A stretch of DNA of 49,435 nt from CAG-390 sp003523225 (GCA_902461815.1 CABPZE010000012.1:1-49435); one strand, 5' to 3'. Numbered from the stretch's first letter, positions 40,029-49,381 are shown. Made by a program: numbers and translations. Notes: generated from the letters alone by a model not told the origin.

Positions 40029-42725
40029 TCAGTCCGGCTTTACTTCTTCCATTATATATGCTTCGAGCACATCTCCCGTCTTGAGGTCGTTGAACTTTTC
40101 AAGACCGATTCCGCACTCATAACCCTGTGCAACCTCACGCACGTCGTCCTTGAAGCGGCGCAGAGACGAAATTTTGTCCTCGAACACCACCACGCCGTCT
40201 CTGACCACACGGATGAGGGCAGAACGGAGTATCTTGCCGTCCTGTACATAGGAACCGGCGATAAATCCGACGTTCGGAACGTGTATGACCTGTCTGACCT
40301 CCGCGTGACCGAGCAGATTCTCGCGGTATTTGGGAGCCAGCATTCCTTTCATAGCCGCAGTGATCTCGTCGATGCACTCGTAAATTACGCGGTAGGTGCG
40401 TATATCAACGCCCTGACGCTCGGCGGAATCAAGCGCCGACTTGTCGGGGCGGACGTTGAAGCCGACAATGATAGCATTCGACGCCGCGGCAAACATAACA
40501 TCTCCCTCGGTGATACCACCGGCGGCGGAATGGATGACCCTGACCTTGACCTCGTCGTTTGAGATCTTTTCAAGCGACTGCTTTACTGCCTCGGCGGAGC
40601 CGCCCACGTCTGCCTTGACGATGATGTTAAGCTCCTTGACACCCTCAGAGATCTGAGCAAACAGATCGTTGAGGTTCGCGCGGGTATTCGCCTTGAAGGT
40701 ATCCTCTTTAGCCTGCGCGCGGCGGCGGTCGGCAAGCTCACGCGCCATTCTCTCGTTTTCAACGGCGTTGAACTCATCTCCGGCTGCCGGAAGATCGGCA
40801 AGACCTGTGATCTCGACCGGCATTGAAGGCGTTGCCGCCTTTACGCTGCGTCCGGCGTAGTCGGTCATGGCTCTGACACGACCCACCGAAGTACCGGCTA
40901 TGACGATATCCCCGCTGTGGAGTGTTCCGTTCTGAACCAGCACCGTGGCGACAGGTCCGCGTCCCTTGTCGAGCTTGGACTCGATTATCACGCCCTTGGC
41001 GCGGCGGTTGGGGTTTGCCTTGTATTCCTTGACGTCGGCAACCAGCAGTATATCCTCAAGCAGGTCGTCTATACCGGTGCGCTTGAGCGCCGAGACCGGA
41101 ACGCACATGACGTCGCCGCCCCATTCCTCCGGAACAAGGTCGTACTTTGTCAGCTCCTGCTTGATGCCGTCGGGATTTGCTCCCGGCTTATCCATTTTGT
41201 TTATAGCGACGATGATCTCGACCCCCGCCGCCTTGGCGTGGTTGATAGCCTCGACCGTCTGGGGCATGATACCGTCGTCGGCGGCGACGACAAGGATAGC
41301 AATATCGGTAGCCATTGCGCCGCGTGCGCGCATGGCTGTGAATGCCTCGTGACCCGGGGTGTCAAGGAAGGTGATGTCCCTTCCCTTGATCCTGACGCGG
41401 TAAGCACCGATGTGCTGGGTGATACCGCCCGCCTCGCCTGCGGTGACATGCGTGTTGCGTATCGCGTCAAGCAAAGAGGTCTTGCCGTGGTCAACGTGAC
41501 CCATGACGCAGACGACCGGCGCACGCTCGACCAGATCTTCGGCGCGATCCTCGCTGTCGTCGAAAAGTCTGTCCTCGATGGTGGTCACGACCTCGCGCGT
41601 GACCTCTGCCCCCAGTTCATCGGCTACAAGAGCGGCGGTGTCAAAATCGACCACCTGATTGACTGTCGCCATAACGCCCATCATCATAAGGCGCTTTATC
41701 ACCTCGGCAGCCGTTACCTTAAGACGTGAGGCAAGCTCTCCGACGGTTATTTCATCCGGGATAGTCGCGTGTACGGGCTGCTTCTTTATCGGCTGTGCCG
41801 GAGCTGCGGGTGCGCCGCGGCGGTTGTTCTGACGGCGGTCGCGTCCCTGCGGCTGGTTCTGAGCCTTCTGTCCGCCCCTTTGCGCGCCGCGCTGAGCGCC
41901 CTGATTGCCCTGCGCCGAGCGTTGACCGGAGGGTGAGCGCTGTGAGCGTCCCGTTCCCTGCTCCGCTGAGGCAGCCGGCTGCTTTTTGACCTTCTGCGAG
42001 CCGCCCTTGATATCCTTTACGGTGTCGGGAACAAAGCTGTCAAGCCTGTCGTCGTATTTTGAAAGATCGACCGCCGACGCACCCGTGCCGCGGGTATCGA
42101 CCACGCGGGTCCCGGCATTCTTGTTTACCGTTACCGTTTCGCGCGCGCCGCCGGACTGAGCCGAGCCTATGGCAAGGCCGGGCTGCACCTTCTGCTGCTT
42201 CTGCCCCTTCTGCTCCTGCGCACGGTCGTTGTTCTTTTTCTGCTGCTGTGTATTGACCTTCTCTGCCTTCTTAAGACGGTCCTCAAAGCGTTCGCCTGCA
42301 CTGCGGGCAAGATTTGCCTGTCCGCCGCCGGTGACGGTCTTCTTGGGCTTTTTGTTCTCCCCCGGCTTCGGCTGTGCGGCAGGCTTTTCCGGAGCGGGCT
42401 TTTCCGTGGCGTTTTTCGGCTCCGCCGCTTTCGCGGGAGCGGACACCTCTGCCGGCTGCTGCGGCTTTTCGGGCTTCGGCTGCTCGGGAGCTGCCGCGGG
42501 CTTAAGTGAAGGAATATAAGTCACGCCGTCGATATAATCCTCTATATTTTTGATTTGATTGTCACGGGTCAGCTTTTCAAGTATCAGGTCAAGCTCGAAG
42601 GGCTCAAGCGCCTTCTGCGTCTTGACCTCGATTCCTGCCTCGGCAAAAATGTCGGTAACCTCCTTTGCCTTAAGACCCAGATCCTTTGCCAGTTGATTTA
42701 CCTTTACCTGTGCAACTGCTGCCAT
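40029..42725 (-). CDS. infB: Translation initiation factor IF-2
   Basis: 898 aa. An N-terminal IF2N module (VNQLAKDLGLKAKEV) is followed by about 260 residues of Pro/Ala/Lys/Gln-rich low-complexity linker, a second IF2N (LASRLKVTAAEVIKRL), then the GTPase domain: GHVDHGKTSLLDAI, DTPGHEAFTAMRARGA, NKMDKPGAN. Domains II to IV close the protein, with the initiator-tRNA-binding end VGFIAGSYVQDGKILR and GLEKFNDLKTGDVLEAY. It places fMet-tRNA on the 30S subunit and promotes subunit joining. AAGGAGG lies 10 bases before the ATG and overlaps the intergenic space after ylxQ. Confidence 0.97.
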   Translation of the reverse strand: MAAVAQVKVNQLAKDLGLKAKEVTDIFAEAGIEVKTQKALEPFELDLILEKLTRDNQIKNIEDYIDGVTYIPSLKPAAAPEQPKPEKPQQPAEVSAPAKAAEPKNATEKPAPEKPAAQPKPGENKKPKKTVTGGGQANLARSAGERFEDRLKKAEKVNTQQQKKNNDRAQEQKGQKQQKVQPGLAIGSAQSGGARETVTVNKNAGTRVVDTRGTGASAVDLSKYDDRLDSFVPDTVKDIKGGSQKVKKQPAASAEQGTGRSQRSPSGQRSAQGNQGAQRGAQRGGQKAQNQPQGRDRRQNNRRGAPAAPAQPIKKQPVHATIPDEITVGELASRLKVTAAEVIKRLMMMGVMATVNQVVDFDTAALVADELGAEVTREVVTTIEDRLFDDSEDRAEDLVERAPVVCVMGHVDHGKTSLLDAIRNTHVTAGEAGGITQHIGAYRVRIKGRDITFLDTPGHEAFTAMRARGAMATDIAILVVAADDGIMPQTVEAINHAKAAGVEIIVAINKMDKPGANPDGIKQELTKYDLVPEEWGGDVMCVPVSALKRTGIDDLLEDILLVADVKEYKANPNRRAKGVIIESKLDKGRGPVATVLVQNGTLHSGDIVIAGTSVGRVRAMTDYAGRSVKAATPSMPVEITGLADLPAAGDEFNAVENERMARELADRRRAQAKEDTFKANTRANLNDLFAQISEGVKELNIIVKADVGGSAEAVKQSLEKISNDEVKVRVIHSAAGGITEGDVMFAAASNAIIVGFNVRPDKSALDSAERQGVDIRTYRVIYECIDEITAAMKGMLAPKYRENLLGHAEVRQVIHVPNVGFIAGSYVQDGKILRSALIRVVRDGVVVFEDKISSLRRFKDDVREVAQGYECGIGLEKFNDLKTGDVLEAYIMEEVKPD

Positions 42726-42751
42726 ATTCCATCATCCTCCTTGGGGTTTTA

Positions 42752-43219
42752 TCAGATACCGAGCGGGAGCGCCGCTTTCTCTATCATCCTGACCATTGAT
42801 GCGTCGGTGATACCCACCGCCGCCGTTACGCCGCCGCGACCTGTCGCCGCCGCAAGCTGTTCTCCCGTTGCCGGAAGCAACATAAGCCTTACGCCATAGT
42901 ATGAACATCTGTCACGCAGGCGCTTTGCCGTATTCTGCGAGTTGTCGCTCGCCGCAAGCACAAGCAGTACGCCGCCGGATTTAAGCGCGTCGCACACCAT
43001 ATCGGTGCCGCGCACCAGCATGCGCGCACGCGCGCACAGCCCGACGTCGCCGAGAAGCCGTGCCGCCGCACCTGAATATCCGGGACTGCCCGGCTCAAAG
43101 GGAGGCGCGCTCCCCTGCGTTTCATTTGTTTTTTCCTTCATATGCGCCGCGCCGTCCCCACGGGCGCCGCCGCGCGTAATATCCATAGCTGCCGCTTGGG
43201 CATCGGATCTTTTTTGCAT
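42752..43219 (-). CDS. ylxQ: L7Ae/L30e-like RNA-binding protein YlxQ
   Basis: 155 aa. The last ~100 residues are a ribosomal L7Ae/L30e-type domain (LLGDVGLCARARMLVRGTD, VLLVLAASDNSQNTAKRLRD, LPATGEQLAAATGRGGVTAA). Bacillus YlxQ is about 100 aa, so the first ~45 residues, rich in Ala, Gly and Glu, are extra or not translated. No start has a strong site: ATG 43219 is kept, while an ATG at about 43140 giving a shorter protein is an alternative. Placement between ylxR and infB is the classic one and secures the identity. It is presumed to bind kink-turn RNA. Confidence 0.85.
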   Translation of the reverse strand: MQKRSDAQAAAMDITRGGARGDGAAHMKEKTNETQGSAPPFEPGSPGYSGAAARLLGDVGLCARARMLVRGTDMVCDALKSGGVLLVLAASDNSQNTAKRLRDRCSYYGVRLMLLPATGEQLAAATGRGGVTAAVGITDASMVRMIEKAALPLGI

Positions 43220-43303
43220 ACTTTGCTCTGTATCCTCTGATTAACTGATTTTTAAGCTGTACGAACCCCGCAGGGCGCTGACCAAGGCAATAAGCACAGA
43301 GCC

Positions 43304-43594
43304 TTACTTTGCTTCAAGCTCTCCTTCAAGCGCCGCCCACACCTCGTCGGGTATCTCACAGCCGAGATTCTGCTCGGCGCGGTGAGACTTCCTTACCCTC
43401 CGCAGACACGCCGCCGAGGGGCAGATGTAAGCGCCCCTGCCCGGTTTTTTCCCGGTAGAGTCAAGGGATATGGCGCCGTCGGGGCTTCTGACTATCCTTA
43501 TCAGCTCCGGCTTCGGGCGGTGTTCGCCGCAGCCAAGACACTGCCTCTCGGGTATCTTTCTTACCTTGGGCAGCTGACTCATGTTCTTTCCCAT
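43304..43594 (-). CDS. ylxR: YlxR/RnpM family RNA-binding protein
   Basis: 96 aa. The family's features are present: PERQCLGCGEHRPKPELIRI with its CxxC pair, then GKKPGRGAYICPSAACLRR, followed by a Lys/Arg-rich helix. In Bacillus this protein (renamed RnpM) binds RNase P RNA and modulates its activity. It lies between nusA and ylxQ. Two starts are possible: ATG 43594 and an ATG four codons on that has GGGAAAG closer upstream. The second may be the true one. Confidence 0.92.
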   Translation of the reverse strand: MGKNMSQLPKVRKIPERQCLGCGEHRPKPELIRIVRSPDGAISLDSTGKKPGRGAYICPSAACLRRVRKSHRAEQNLGCEIPDEVWAALEGELEAK

Positions 43595-43622
43595 TTTCCG
43601 TACCGCAGGACCGTACCGCGGC

Positions 43623-44648
43623 TTACTCGGTCTTTATATCTATCTTGCAGCCGGTAAGACGCGCCGCAAGACGCGCGTTCTGTCCCTCTCTGCCGATGGC
43701 AAGGGAAAGCTGGTCGGGCTTTACAACGACGTGCGCCGAGCGCTCGGCGGTCATTTCCACGCTCTCGACCGAAGCCGGAGAAAGGGCGGAGGAAATATAC
43801 TCCTCCGGATTTTCGCTGAATCTTACAATGTCTATCTTCTCGCCGCCAAGCTCCGAGCAGATGGAATTGATCCTCATTCCGTGATTGCCTATGCAGGCGC
43901 CGACGGGATCGACCTCCTCGTCGCGCGACATAACGGCGAGCTTTGTGCGCGAGCCTGCCTCGCGGGCAATGCCCTTGATTATCACGGTGCCGTCCCCTAT
44001 CTCCGGGACCTCAAGCTCAAACATACGGCAGACAAAGCCGGGATGCACCCTTGAAAGAGTGACCAGCGGTCCGCGCGCCTCGCGGTTGACCTCAAGCACG
44101 TAGACCTTTACCTTCTGACCTATTGTAAAGTGTTCGCCCGGTATCTGCTCCGACGCGGCAAGCACCGCGTATCCGTTGCCGGTGTCTATAAGTATGTTTC
44201 CGGTCTCGGAATCTATCTTCGACACGGTAGCGGTGATTATCTCCTCGCGCTTTTTCTCGTATGCGTCCTGTGCGATCTTGCGCTCCGCCTCGCGGATGCC
44301 CTGAATTATGACCGATTTGGCAGCGCCTGCCGAAAGGCGGCGGAAGTTTTTGGTCTTGACCTCAAATTCAAGCACCTTGCCTACCGTCGCGCGCTTGTTT
44401 ATCTCGCGTGCCTCCTCAAGGGAAAGCTGGGTCTCGGGATTGTCTACCTCGGCGACGACTTCCTTCTGCTGATAGACCTTGACGTCCTTTTTTGCCTCGT
44501 CTATCACAACACGCACGTTGGTGTTGTTGCCGTACTCCTTTTTGTATGCCGCAATAAGTGCCGCTTCGATCTTTTCGAGCATGTAATCCTTTGGTATGCC
44601 CTTTTCCTTTTCAAGCAGGTCAAGAGCGGCGAAAAATTCTGTGTTCAT
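43623..44648 (-). CDS. nusA: Transcription termination/antitermination factor NusA
   Basis: 341 aa. An N-terminal RNA-polymerase-binding domain (1-125: FFAALDLLEKEKGIP), an S1 domain (about 135-200: ITATVSKIDSETGNILID), then KH1 and KH2 (EVDPVGACIGNHGMRIN and LSLAIGREGQNARLAARLTG). There are no C-terminal acidic repeats, as normal for Firmicutes; Bacillus NusA is about 30 residues longer. It modulates pausing, termination and antitermination. Second gene in the operon after rimP. Confidence 0.97.
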   Translation of the reverse strand: MNTEFFAALDLLEKEKGIPKDYMLEKIEAALIAAYKKEYGNNTNVRVVIDEAKKDVKVYQQKEVVAEVDNPETQLSLEEAREINKRATVGKVLEFEVKTKNFRRLSAGAAKSVIIQGIREAERKIAQDAYEKKREEIITATVSKIDSETGNILIDTGNGYAVLAASEQIPGEHFTIGQKVKVYVLEVNREARGPLVTLSRVHPGFVCRMFELEVPEIGDGTVIIKGIAREAGSRTKLAVMSRDEEVDPVGACIGNHGMRINSICSELGGEKIDIVRFSENPEEYISSALSPASVESVEMTAERSAHVVVKPDQLSLAIGREGQNARLAARLTGCKIDIKTE

Positions 44649-44742
44649 TTTGATTTTTCCTTTCGCTTGTCCCGCGCGTTCCGCACGGCGCGCAATTGCT
44701 TCTTAAAATGTATTGTTGGTGATCTTCTGTTTTGCTGCGGCG

Positions 44743-45225
44743 TCAGTCGCCAAAGCTGTAAAGTGTCTTCATTTTGGATATCGCGTCAAGCGGAAGCTCT
44801 GCAGGCTCTGCCCCCTCGCACTCACGAAGAAGCACTCCGCCGCCTTCCGAAAGCCCCTCGATGACCCCGGTGAATACTCGCCTGCCGTCCCGTGGAGCGT
44901 AAAGCCGCGCCTCAGCCCGCTGACCGACGCACGCTTCAACGTGACGCGGCAATGTGATGTCGCGTTCGATGCCGGGGGATGAGACCTCAAGGTAGTAGGA
45001 AATATCTATGGGATCAGCCTCGTCAAGCACCGGGTCAACGGCGCGATGCACACGCTCGCAGTCGTCAATGCCGACGCCGTCCTCGGCGTCAATGGTTATC
45101 CGGAGGATATGTTTTGAGCCTTCCTTGACAAAATCCACATCCCAGATATCGCATCCGGCGGCATTTACGACAGGCAGAAGCAGCTCGTACACTCTTCCCG
45201 ACACTCCGCCAAGCTCCTTTTTCAT
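44743..45225 (-). CDS. rimP: Ribosome maturation factor RimP
   Basis: 160 aa. The family signature is clear: CDIWDVDFVKEGSKHILRIT, IDAEDGVGIDDCERVHRAVD, YYLEVSSPGIERDITLPRHV, then the SH3-like C-terminal domain (FTGVIEGLSEGGGVLL). It assists 30S subunit assembly. ATG 45225 is chosen because AGGAG lies about 9 bases upstream; the frame runs to 45282 through the leader. It heads the rimP-nusA-ylxR-ylxQ-infB operon. Confidence 0.95.
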   Translation of the reverse strand: MKKELGGVSGRVYELLLPVVNAAGCDIWDVDFVKEGSKHILRITIDAEDGVGIDDCERVHRAVDPVLDEADPIDISYYLEVSSPGIERDITLPRHVEACVGQRAEARLYAPRDGRRVFTGVIEGLSEGGGVLLRECEGAEPAELPLDAISKMKTLYSFGD

Positions 45226-45263
45226 CCGACAGATCTCCTTTCTCCGCAATGCCTCATTAAATA

Positions 45264-45285
45264 AGAGTGGACGCAAGCCCACTCT
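45264..45285 (-). other. Leader hairpin of the rimP operon
   Basis: AGAGTGG / CCACTCT with an 8-base loop, in the leader between the promoter and the rimP binding site. It could be an attenuator, possibly used by NusA for autoregulation; that is a guess. Confidence 0.4.
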
Positions 45286-45310
45286 CCATTACACATTATA
45301 CTCTATAATG

Positions 45311-45339
45311 ATTATACCACATTTTTTACGGATATGCAA
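45311..45339 (-). promoter_or_regulatory. Promoter of the rimP operon
   Basis: Minus strand TTGCAT (45339-45334), 17-base spacer ending TGTGG, TATAAT (45316-45311), an extended -10. A second TATAAT lies about 15 bases further downstream. Confidence 0.65.
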
Positions 45340-45532
45340 TAGCTTTTCTGATTTTTCCGTTACTTTTTTTAGTGCTTTATTTAGTGCGTCGGTTTTTTTG
45401 CGCCCTGCACCCGCAAAAACGTCGCTTTCGTATGATTTCCGAAAAAGAATGCAAGATTTTTATATATTCAGCTTCAAAGCGGTGATATTATAGTAACATA
45501 ATGAAAAAATGACGAAAGGCGGGTTTTCACAA

Positions 45533-47512
45533 ATGAAAAACCTTCTCAAATTCAGACTGTCTGAGGACGCCTCGCGCATCGAATGGAGCGCCGAGGGCAC
45601 ACCGCTTGCAGGAACTTCCGGAGGAGATTTCTGGCGCATAATGGCGGATGACGGCTACTATATTGAAATGACCGTGCATTCCGCAGACCAGAAGGGTACT
45701 GTCCGAACCGACGGCAACCGCACCGTGATAACCTACGACGGTCTTGTTACCGACGCCGGACGGCAGCTCGACGTGCGTCTTACGCTTACCATTACCGATA
45801 CCGGCGAAAAATACATATTCGACGCCTGCGTGGAAAATCATTCGGACGCCCGAATCAACGAGCTGGAATACCCCTATATCGACCTCAACCGCCTCTGCGG
45901 AGAGCGGGAGGACGATCTGCTTTTCCGCCCGGCGGGACTTGGCGAGCGCATAAAGAACCCCTGGCGGGCGCTTGCCTCGGCGCACACCGAGTACATGAGC
46001 TCCGACTACAATGAAATAAAATCAACCATCGTCTATCCCCGCCCGGGCACAATGACGTGGATGGGCATTCAGTCGGACAAATACTTCCTCTATGTCGGGC
46101 GTCACGACGAGCGCACCCGCGCCTGCTGTCTGCTCAACGCCATTCAGCCGCGCGAGGCCACCGTGCCGCGCCTTGTTTCCTCCATCTGTCACTACCCCTT
46201 TGCCCGCAACGGCGAATCTATCTGCACCCCGCCCGTGGTCGTGACCCTTGCCGAGGGTGACTGGCGGATAGGCTCCGATATATACGGGGCATTTGCGCGC
46301 TCAACATACTATCACCCCGTCGAGCCGCGCAAGTGGGTCAAGAACATGACCGGCTGGCAGCGCATCATCCTGCGCCATCAGTTCGGGGAGATATTCTGGA
46401 AATACGCCGACCTGCCGCGGCTTTATCTTGAAGGCAAGCAGTACGGGCTTGATACCCTTCTGGTATTCGGCTGGTGGCGCGGACGCTTTGACAACGGTTA
46501 TCCGCACTATGAGGCAGACCCCGAGCTTGGCGGAGCGGACGGTCTGCGCGAGGCAATAGCCGAGGTCCAGCGGCTTGGCGGACACGTTATCCTTTACAAC
46601 AACGGGATCCTTATTGACAAGAACACCGAGTTCTACCGCGAGCATCATCTTGAGGCGGCGCGAATTGACATAGACGGCAACGAATATGAGGATCATTACA
46701 AATTCGAAAACAACGGCACGGTGCTGCGCAACTACGGCTACAAGTCGTTTGTGGACGCCTGTCAGGCGACAAAGGTATGGCACGACAAGCTGATAGAAAA
46801 CGGCAAGCTCAAGCTCTCCTTCTCCCCCGACAGCATCTTCTTTGACCAGATAGGCGGGCGCTCTAAGCTCTGCTTCAATCCCGCGCACGAGCACGGCTAT
46901 CGCCCGGACGACGAAATGGTCTACCGCCGCCGCAACCTGCGCGACCTGCGCGCGCTGCTGGGTCCCGATCAGGCGATAGGCACCGAATGTGTCAACGACA
47001 CCGCGATCTGCGAGGTGGATTATATCCACGGCTGCGACCGGGGCGCGGGGCTTCGCTCCTCTCTCAGCGCACCCACGGCGACAGTATTCCCGTATATGTT
47101 CCGCCGCACCTTCCCCGAGCCTGTAATCACAAACCGCTGGATACATGACTGCCGCCGCGGCTGGCGCGACGACCTCAACCACGCCTTTATTTTCGGTATG
47201 CGCTTTGACGTAGCCATCTGGCGCTGCCGCAAGATAGGCGTCGCCGGACTGCCCGAATACGGCGAGCATCTGAAGAAGCTGCTGGATCTCAAGGAAAAAT
47301 ACCGCCGCTTCTTCTACGACTGGGAGAACGGAAGATTTGTCTGCGATACCGCCCTTGACCTGCCCGAGGGTATATTCTGCTGTGAATACAAAAACGGTGA
47401 CGAGCGTATGTTTGCCCTGCGCAGCGCCGCCGACGAAACGCTGACCTTTGAGGTCTGCGGCAGAAGCGTGACCCTTGCCCCGCAGGACGTTGCCTGCGTG
47501 ACCGTGGACTGA
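45533..47512 (+). CDS. DUF6259-like glycoside-hydrolase-type protein
   Basis: 659 aa, no signal peptide, so cytosolic. The N-terminal ~260 residues look like a beta-sandwich (DFWRIMADDGYYIEMTVHSA, IVYPRPGTMTWMGIQ). A TIM-barrel-like part follows: KNMTGWQRIILRHQFGEIFW, DTLLVFGWWRGRFDNGYP, HVILYNNGILIDKN, SPDSIFFDQIGG and AIGTECVNDTAICEVDYIHG. Acidic residues at strand ends (for example FFDQ and GTEC) suit a retaining glycoside hydrolase. This plan matches what is called DUF6259 in gut bacteria. The activity is unknown; intracellular breakdown of an imported oligosaccharide is a fair guess. ATG 45533 has GGCGGG 9 bases upstream. Confidence 0.75.
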   Translation: MKNLLKFRLSEDASRIEWSAEGTPLAGTSGGDFWRIMADDGYYIEMTVHSADQKGTVRTDGNRTVITYDGLVTDAGRQLDVRLTLTITDTGEKYIFDACVENHSDARINELEYPYIDLNRLCGEREDDLLFRPAGLGERIKNPWRALASAHTEYMSSDYNEIKSTIVYPRPGTMTWMGIQSDKYFLYVGRHDERTRACCLLNAIQPREATVPRLVSSICHYPFARNGESICTPPVVVTLAEGDWRIGSDIYGAFARSTYYHPVEPRKWVKNMTGWQRIILRHQFGEIFWKYADLPRLYLEGKQYGLDTLLVFGWWRGRFDNGYPHYEADPELGGADGLREAIAEVQRLGGHVILYNNGILIDKNTEFYREHHLEAARIDIDGNEYEDHYKFENNGTVLRNYGYKSFVDACQATKVWHDKLIENGKLKLSFSPDSIFFDQIGGRSKLCFNPAHEHGYRPDDEMVYRRRNLRDLRALLGPDQAIGTECVNDTAICEVDYIHGCDRGAGLRSSLSAPTATVFPYMFRRTFPEPVITNRWIHDCRRGWRDDLNHAFIFGMRFDVAIWRCRKIGVAGLPEYGEHLKKLLDLKEKYRRFFYDWENGRFVCDTALDLPEGIFCCEYKNGDERMFALRSAADETLTFEVCGRSVTLAPQDVACVTVD

Positions 47513-47532
47513 CATAAACGCATAGTCGCACA

Positions 47533-47791
47533 GCCCTATAATGGCATGCTACCGGTGGGGCTGAAAGCCCACCGAAGCTTCCGACATTTGCAAATTTGCA
47601 CCACAGCCGCAAATACGGCGGGATATGTCAGCCTCCCTTGTGTAAAGGGAGGTGGCACGGCGTATGCCGTGACGGAGGGATTGTCACACTGCGATCTCTA
47701 AAACAACCACAATGCGCCCCGCTGCGACTGGATCGCAAAACGACAAAAGCCTCTATGAAACCATCCTCTTAGCGGGTGGTTTTCGGAAATC
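47533..47791 (-). repeat. Dispersed intergenic repeat, copy 2 (inverted)
   Basis: Its complement matches 8549-8778 at both ends and through the core with the hairpins CACGGC/GCCGTG and CCTCCCTT/AAGGGAGG. This copy has about 60 extra bases containing GGTGGG-8-CCCACC (47554-47573). It lacks the GGCGCC hairpin of copy 1. The two copies face each other 39 kb apart. Confidence 0.8.
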
Positions 47792-47798
47792 AACGAAC

Positions 47799-47833
47799 GC
47801 AGCCTGCGCCGCCATAGCCGTGGCGCAGGCTGC
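47799..47833 (+). terminator. Hairpin after repeat copy 2
   Basis: GCAGCCTGCGCC / GGCGCAGGCTGC, 12-bp arms with an 11-base loop; AAGCGTAAAAAA follows, so as a terminator it would serve the minus strand less well and the plus strand poorly. From 47834 to 47971 I see nothing coding. Confidence 0.5.
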
Positions 47834-47971
47834 AAGCGTAAAAAAGCATAAAATGCTGATTTTGCGGCAGTGGAAAATTCGTTTTTCCGCCCGCTTCCGC
47901 TTTTATGCGCCTCTTATCAACTGTTTTCTGCATAATTACAGTTTGTTCATGCATTTTCGCAGTCAAACGTA

Positions 47972-48000
47972 TTGACGAAAAAGGCGTAATGCGTTATAAT
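47972..48000 (+). promoter_or_regulatory. Promoter of glyA
   Basis: TTGACG (47972-47977), 17-base spacer, TATAAT (47995-48000). Confidence 0.8.
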
Positions 48001-48011
48001 AATATGCATCG

Positions 48012-48052
48012 GCGATAACGCTTTCCCGCAAGACCGCAGCAAGGCTTATCGC
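48012..48052 (+). other. Leader stem of glyA
   Basis: GCGATAA (48012-48018) pairs with TTATCGC (48046-48052), enclosing 27 bases, in the 80-base leader. It does not carry the conserved bases of the ZTP or glycine riboswitches that I would look for upstream of glyA. Confidence 0.35.
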
Positions 48053-48088
48053 AAAAAATCAAGTTTACAAGGTATGGAGAATCAAACA

Positions 48089-49327
48089 ATGTTTTTTGAA
48101 AAGCTGTCAGCTTTCGACCCCGAGGTCGGTGCGGCGTGTGCGCGCGAGCTTTCCCGCCAGCGCCGGAATATCGAGCTTATCGCATCCGAAAATATAGTCT
48201 CTGAGGCAGTGCTTCTTGCCGCCGGAGGAGTGCTTACAAACAAGTATGCCGAGGGATATCCCGGACACCGCTATTACGGCGGATGCGCGTACGTTGACGA
48301 GGTCGAGGAGCTGGCACGCGAGCGCGCCTGCCGCCTGTTCGGCTCAGAGCACGCCAATGTACAGCCCCACAGCGGAGCATCGGCAAACTTTGCCGTCTTT
48401 TTTGCTCTGCTTGAGCCGGGCGACACTGTCCTCTCCATGAGTCTGGCGGCAGGAGGTCACCTCTCCCACGGGATGAAGCTCAACGTGTCCGGAAAGTACT
48501 TCAACATAGTACATTACGGCGTTGACCCCGAAACTGAACGCATAGATTACGACGCGGTGCGCGCACTGGCGCTTGAACACCGCCCGAAGATGATAATCGC
48601 CGGAGCAAGCGCATACCCCCGTATCATTGATTTTGCCCGCTTCCGCAAGATAGCCGACGAGGTCGGCGCTTACCTGATGGTGGACATGGCTCACATCGCC
48701 GGGCTTGTTGCCGCCGGCATCCATCCGAGTCCCGTACCGCACGCCGACGTCGTGACCACGACCACCCACAAGACCCTGCGCGGTCCGCGCGGCGGACTCA
48801 TCCTCTGCCGCAACGAGCTTGCGGCGAAGATAGACAAGGCCATCTTCCCCGGCACTCAGGGCGGTCCGCTTATGCACATCATCGCCGCCAAAGCAGTGGC
48901 GCTGGGCGAGGCGCTTACACCTGAATTCACCGTTTATCAGAACAACATCGTCAAAAACGCGCACACTCTCGCCGAGGCTCTGACAGAGCGCGGCATCCGC
49001 CTTATTTCCGGCGGAACAGACAACCACCTGATGCTGCTTGACCTGCGCGGCACTCCGGTGACGGGCAAGGAGCTTGAAACACGGCTTGACGAGGTCTGCA
49101 TCACCGCCAACAAGAACGCCGTACCCAACGACCCGCAGAAGCCCGCCATTACCTCCGGACTCCGCATAGGCACTCCCGCCGTTACCACGCGCGGCTTCGG
49201 AACGGACGAGATGAAGCTCATCGCCGAATGGATAGGCGACGCGGTGTTTGACTTTGACGCAAACCGCGAAAAGATCGCCGCCGGAGTCACTGAGCTTACG
49301 ACAAAGTTCCCCATCTACCGGGATTGA
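48089..49327 (+). CDS. glyA: Serine hydroxymethyltransferase
   Basis: 412 aa, the usual length. PLP-enzyme fold type I with the SHMT hallmarks: RRNIELIASENIVSEAV, YAEGYPGHRYYGGC, NVQPHSGASAN, VDMAHIAGLVAAG and the Schiff-base lysine in TTTTHKTLRGPRGG. It interconverts serine and glycine with transfer of a one-carbon unit to tetrahydrofolate. I prefer ATG 48089, which has GGAG 9 bases upstream, to ATG 48074. It has its own promoter and terminator and so is monocistronic. Confidence 0.97.
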   Translation: MFFEKLSAFDPEVGAACARELSRQRRNIELIASENIVSEAVLLAAGGVLTNKYAEGYPGHRYYGGCAYVDEVEELARERACRLFGSEHANVQPHSGASANFAVFFALLEPGDTVLSMSLAAGGHLSHGMKLNVSGKYFNIVHYGVDPETERIDYDAVRALALEHRPKMIIAGASAYPRIIDFARFRKIADEVGAYLMVDMAHIAGLVAAGIHPSPVPHADVVTTTTHKTLRGPRGGLILCRNELAAKIDKAIFPGTQGGPLMHIIAAKAVALGEALTPEFTVYQNNIVKNAHTLAEALTERGIRLISGGTDNHLMLLDLRGTPVTGKELETRLDEVCITANKNAVPNDPQKPAITSGLRIGTPAVTTRGFGTDEMKLIAEWIGDAVFDFDANREKIAAGVTELTTKFPIYRD

Positions 49328-49381
49328 AAGCACTGTAATAGTTATAGCTTATAACTACCGGAAAATCCTGTGGCTTGCACA

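Noticed and set aside
46301..47515. 404-codon minus-strand frame opposite the DUF6259 gene, and a 329-codon one opposite glyA
   Set aside because: Both are antisense to genes with clear family motifs and show no motif of their own.
48012..48052. ZTP or glycine riboswitch upstream of glyA
   Set aside because: The leader is only about 80 bases with a single weak stem and lacks the conserved core bases of those classes.
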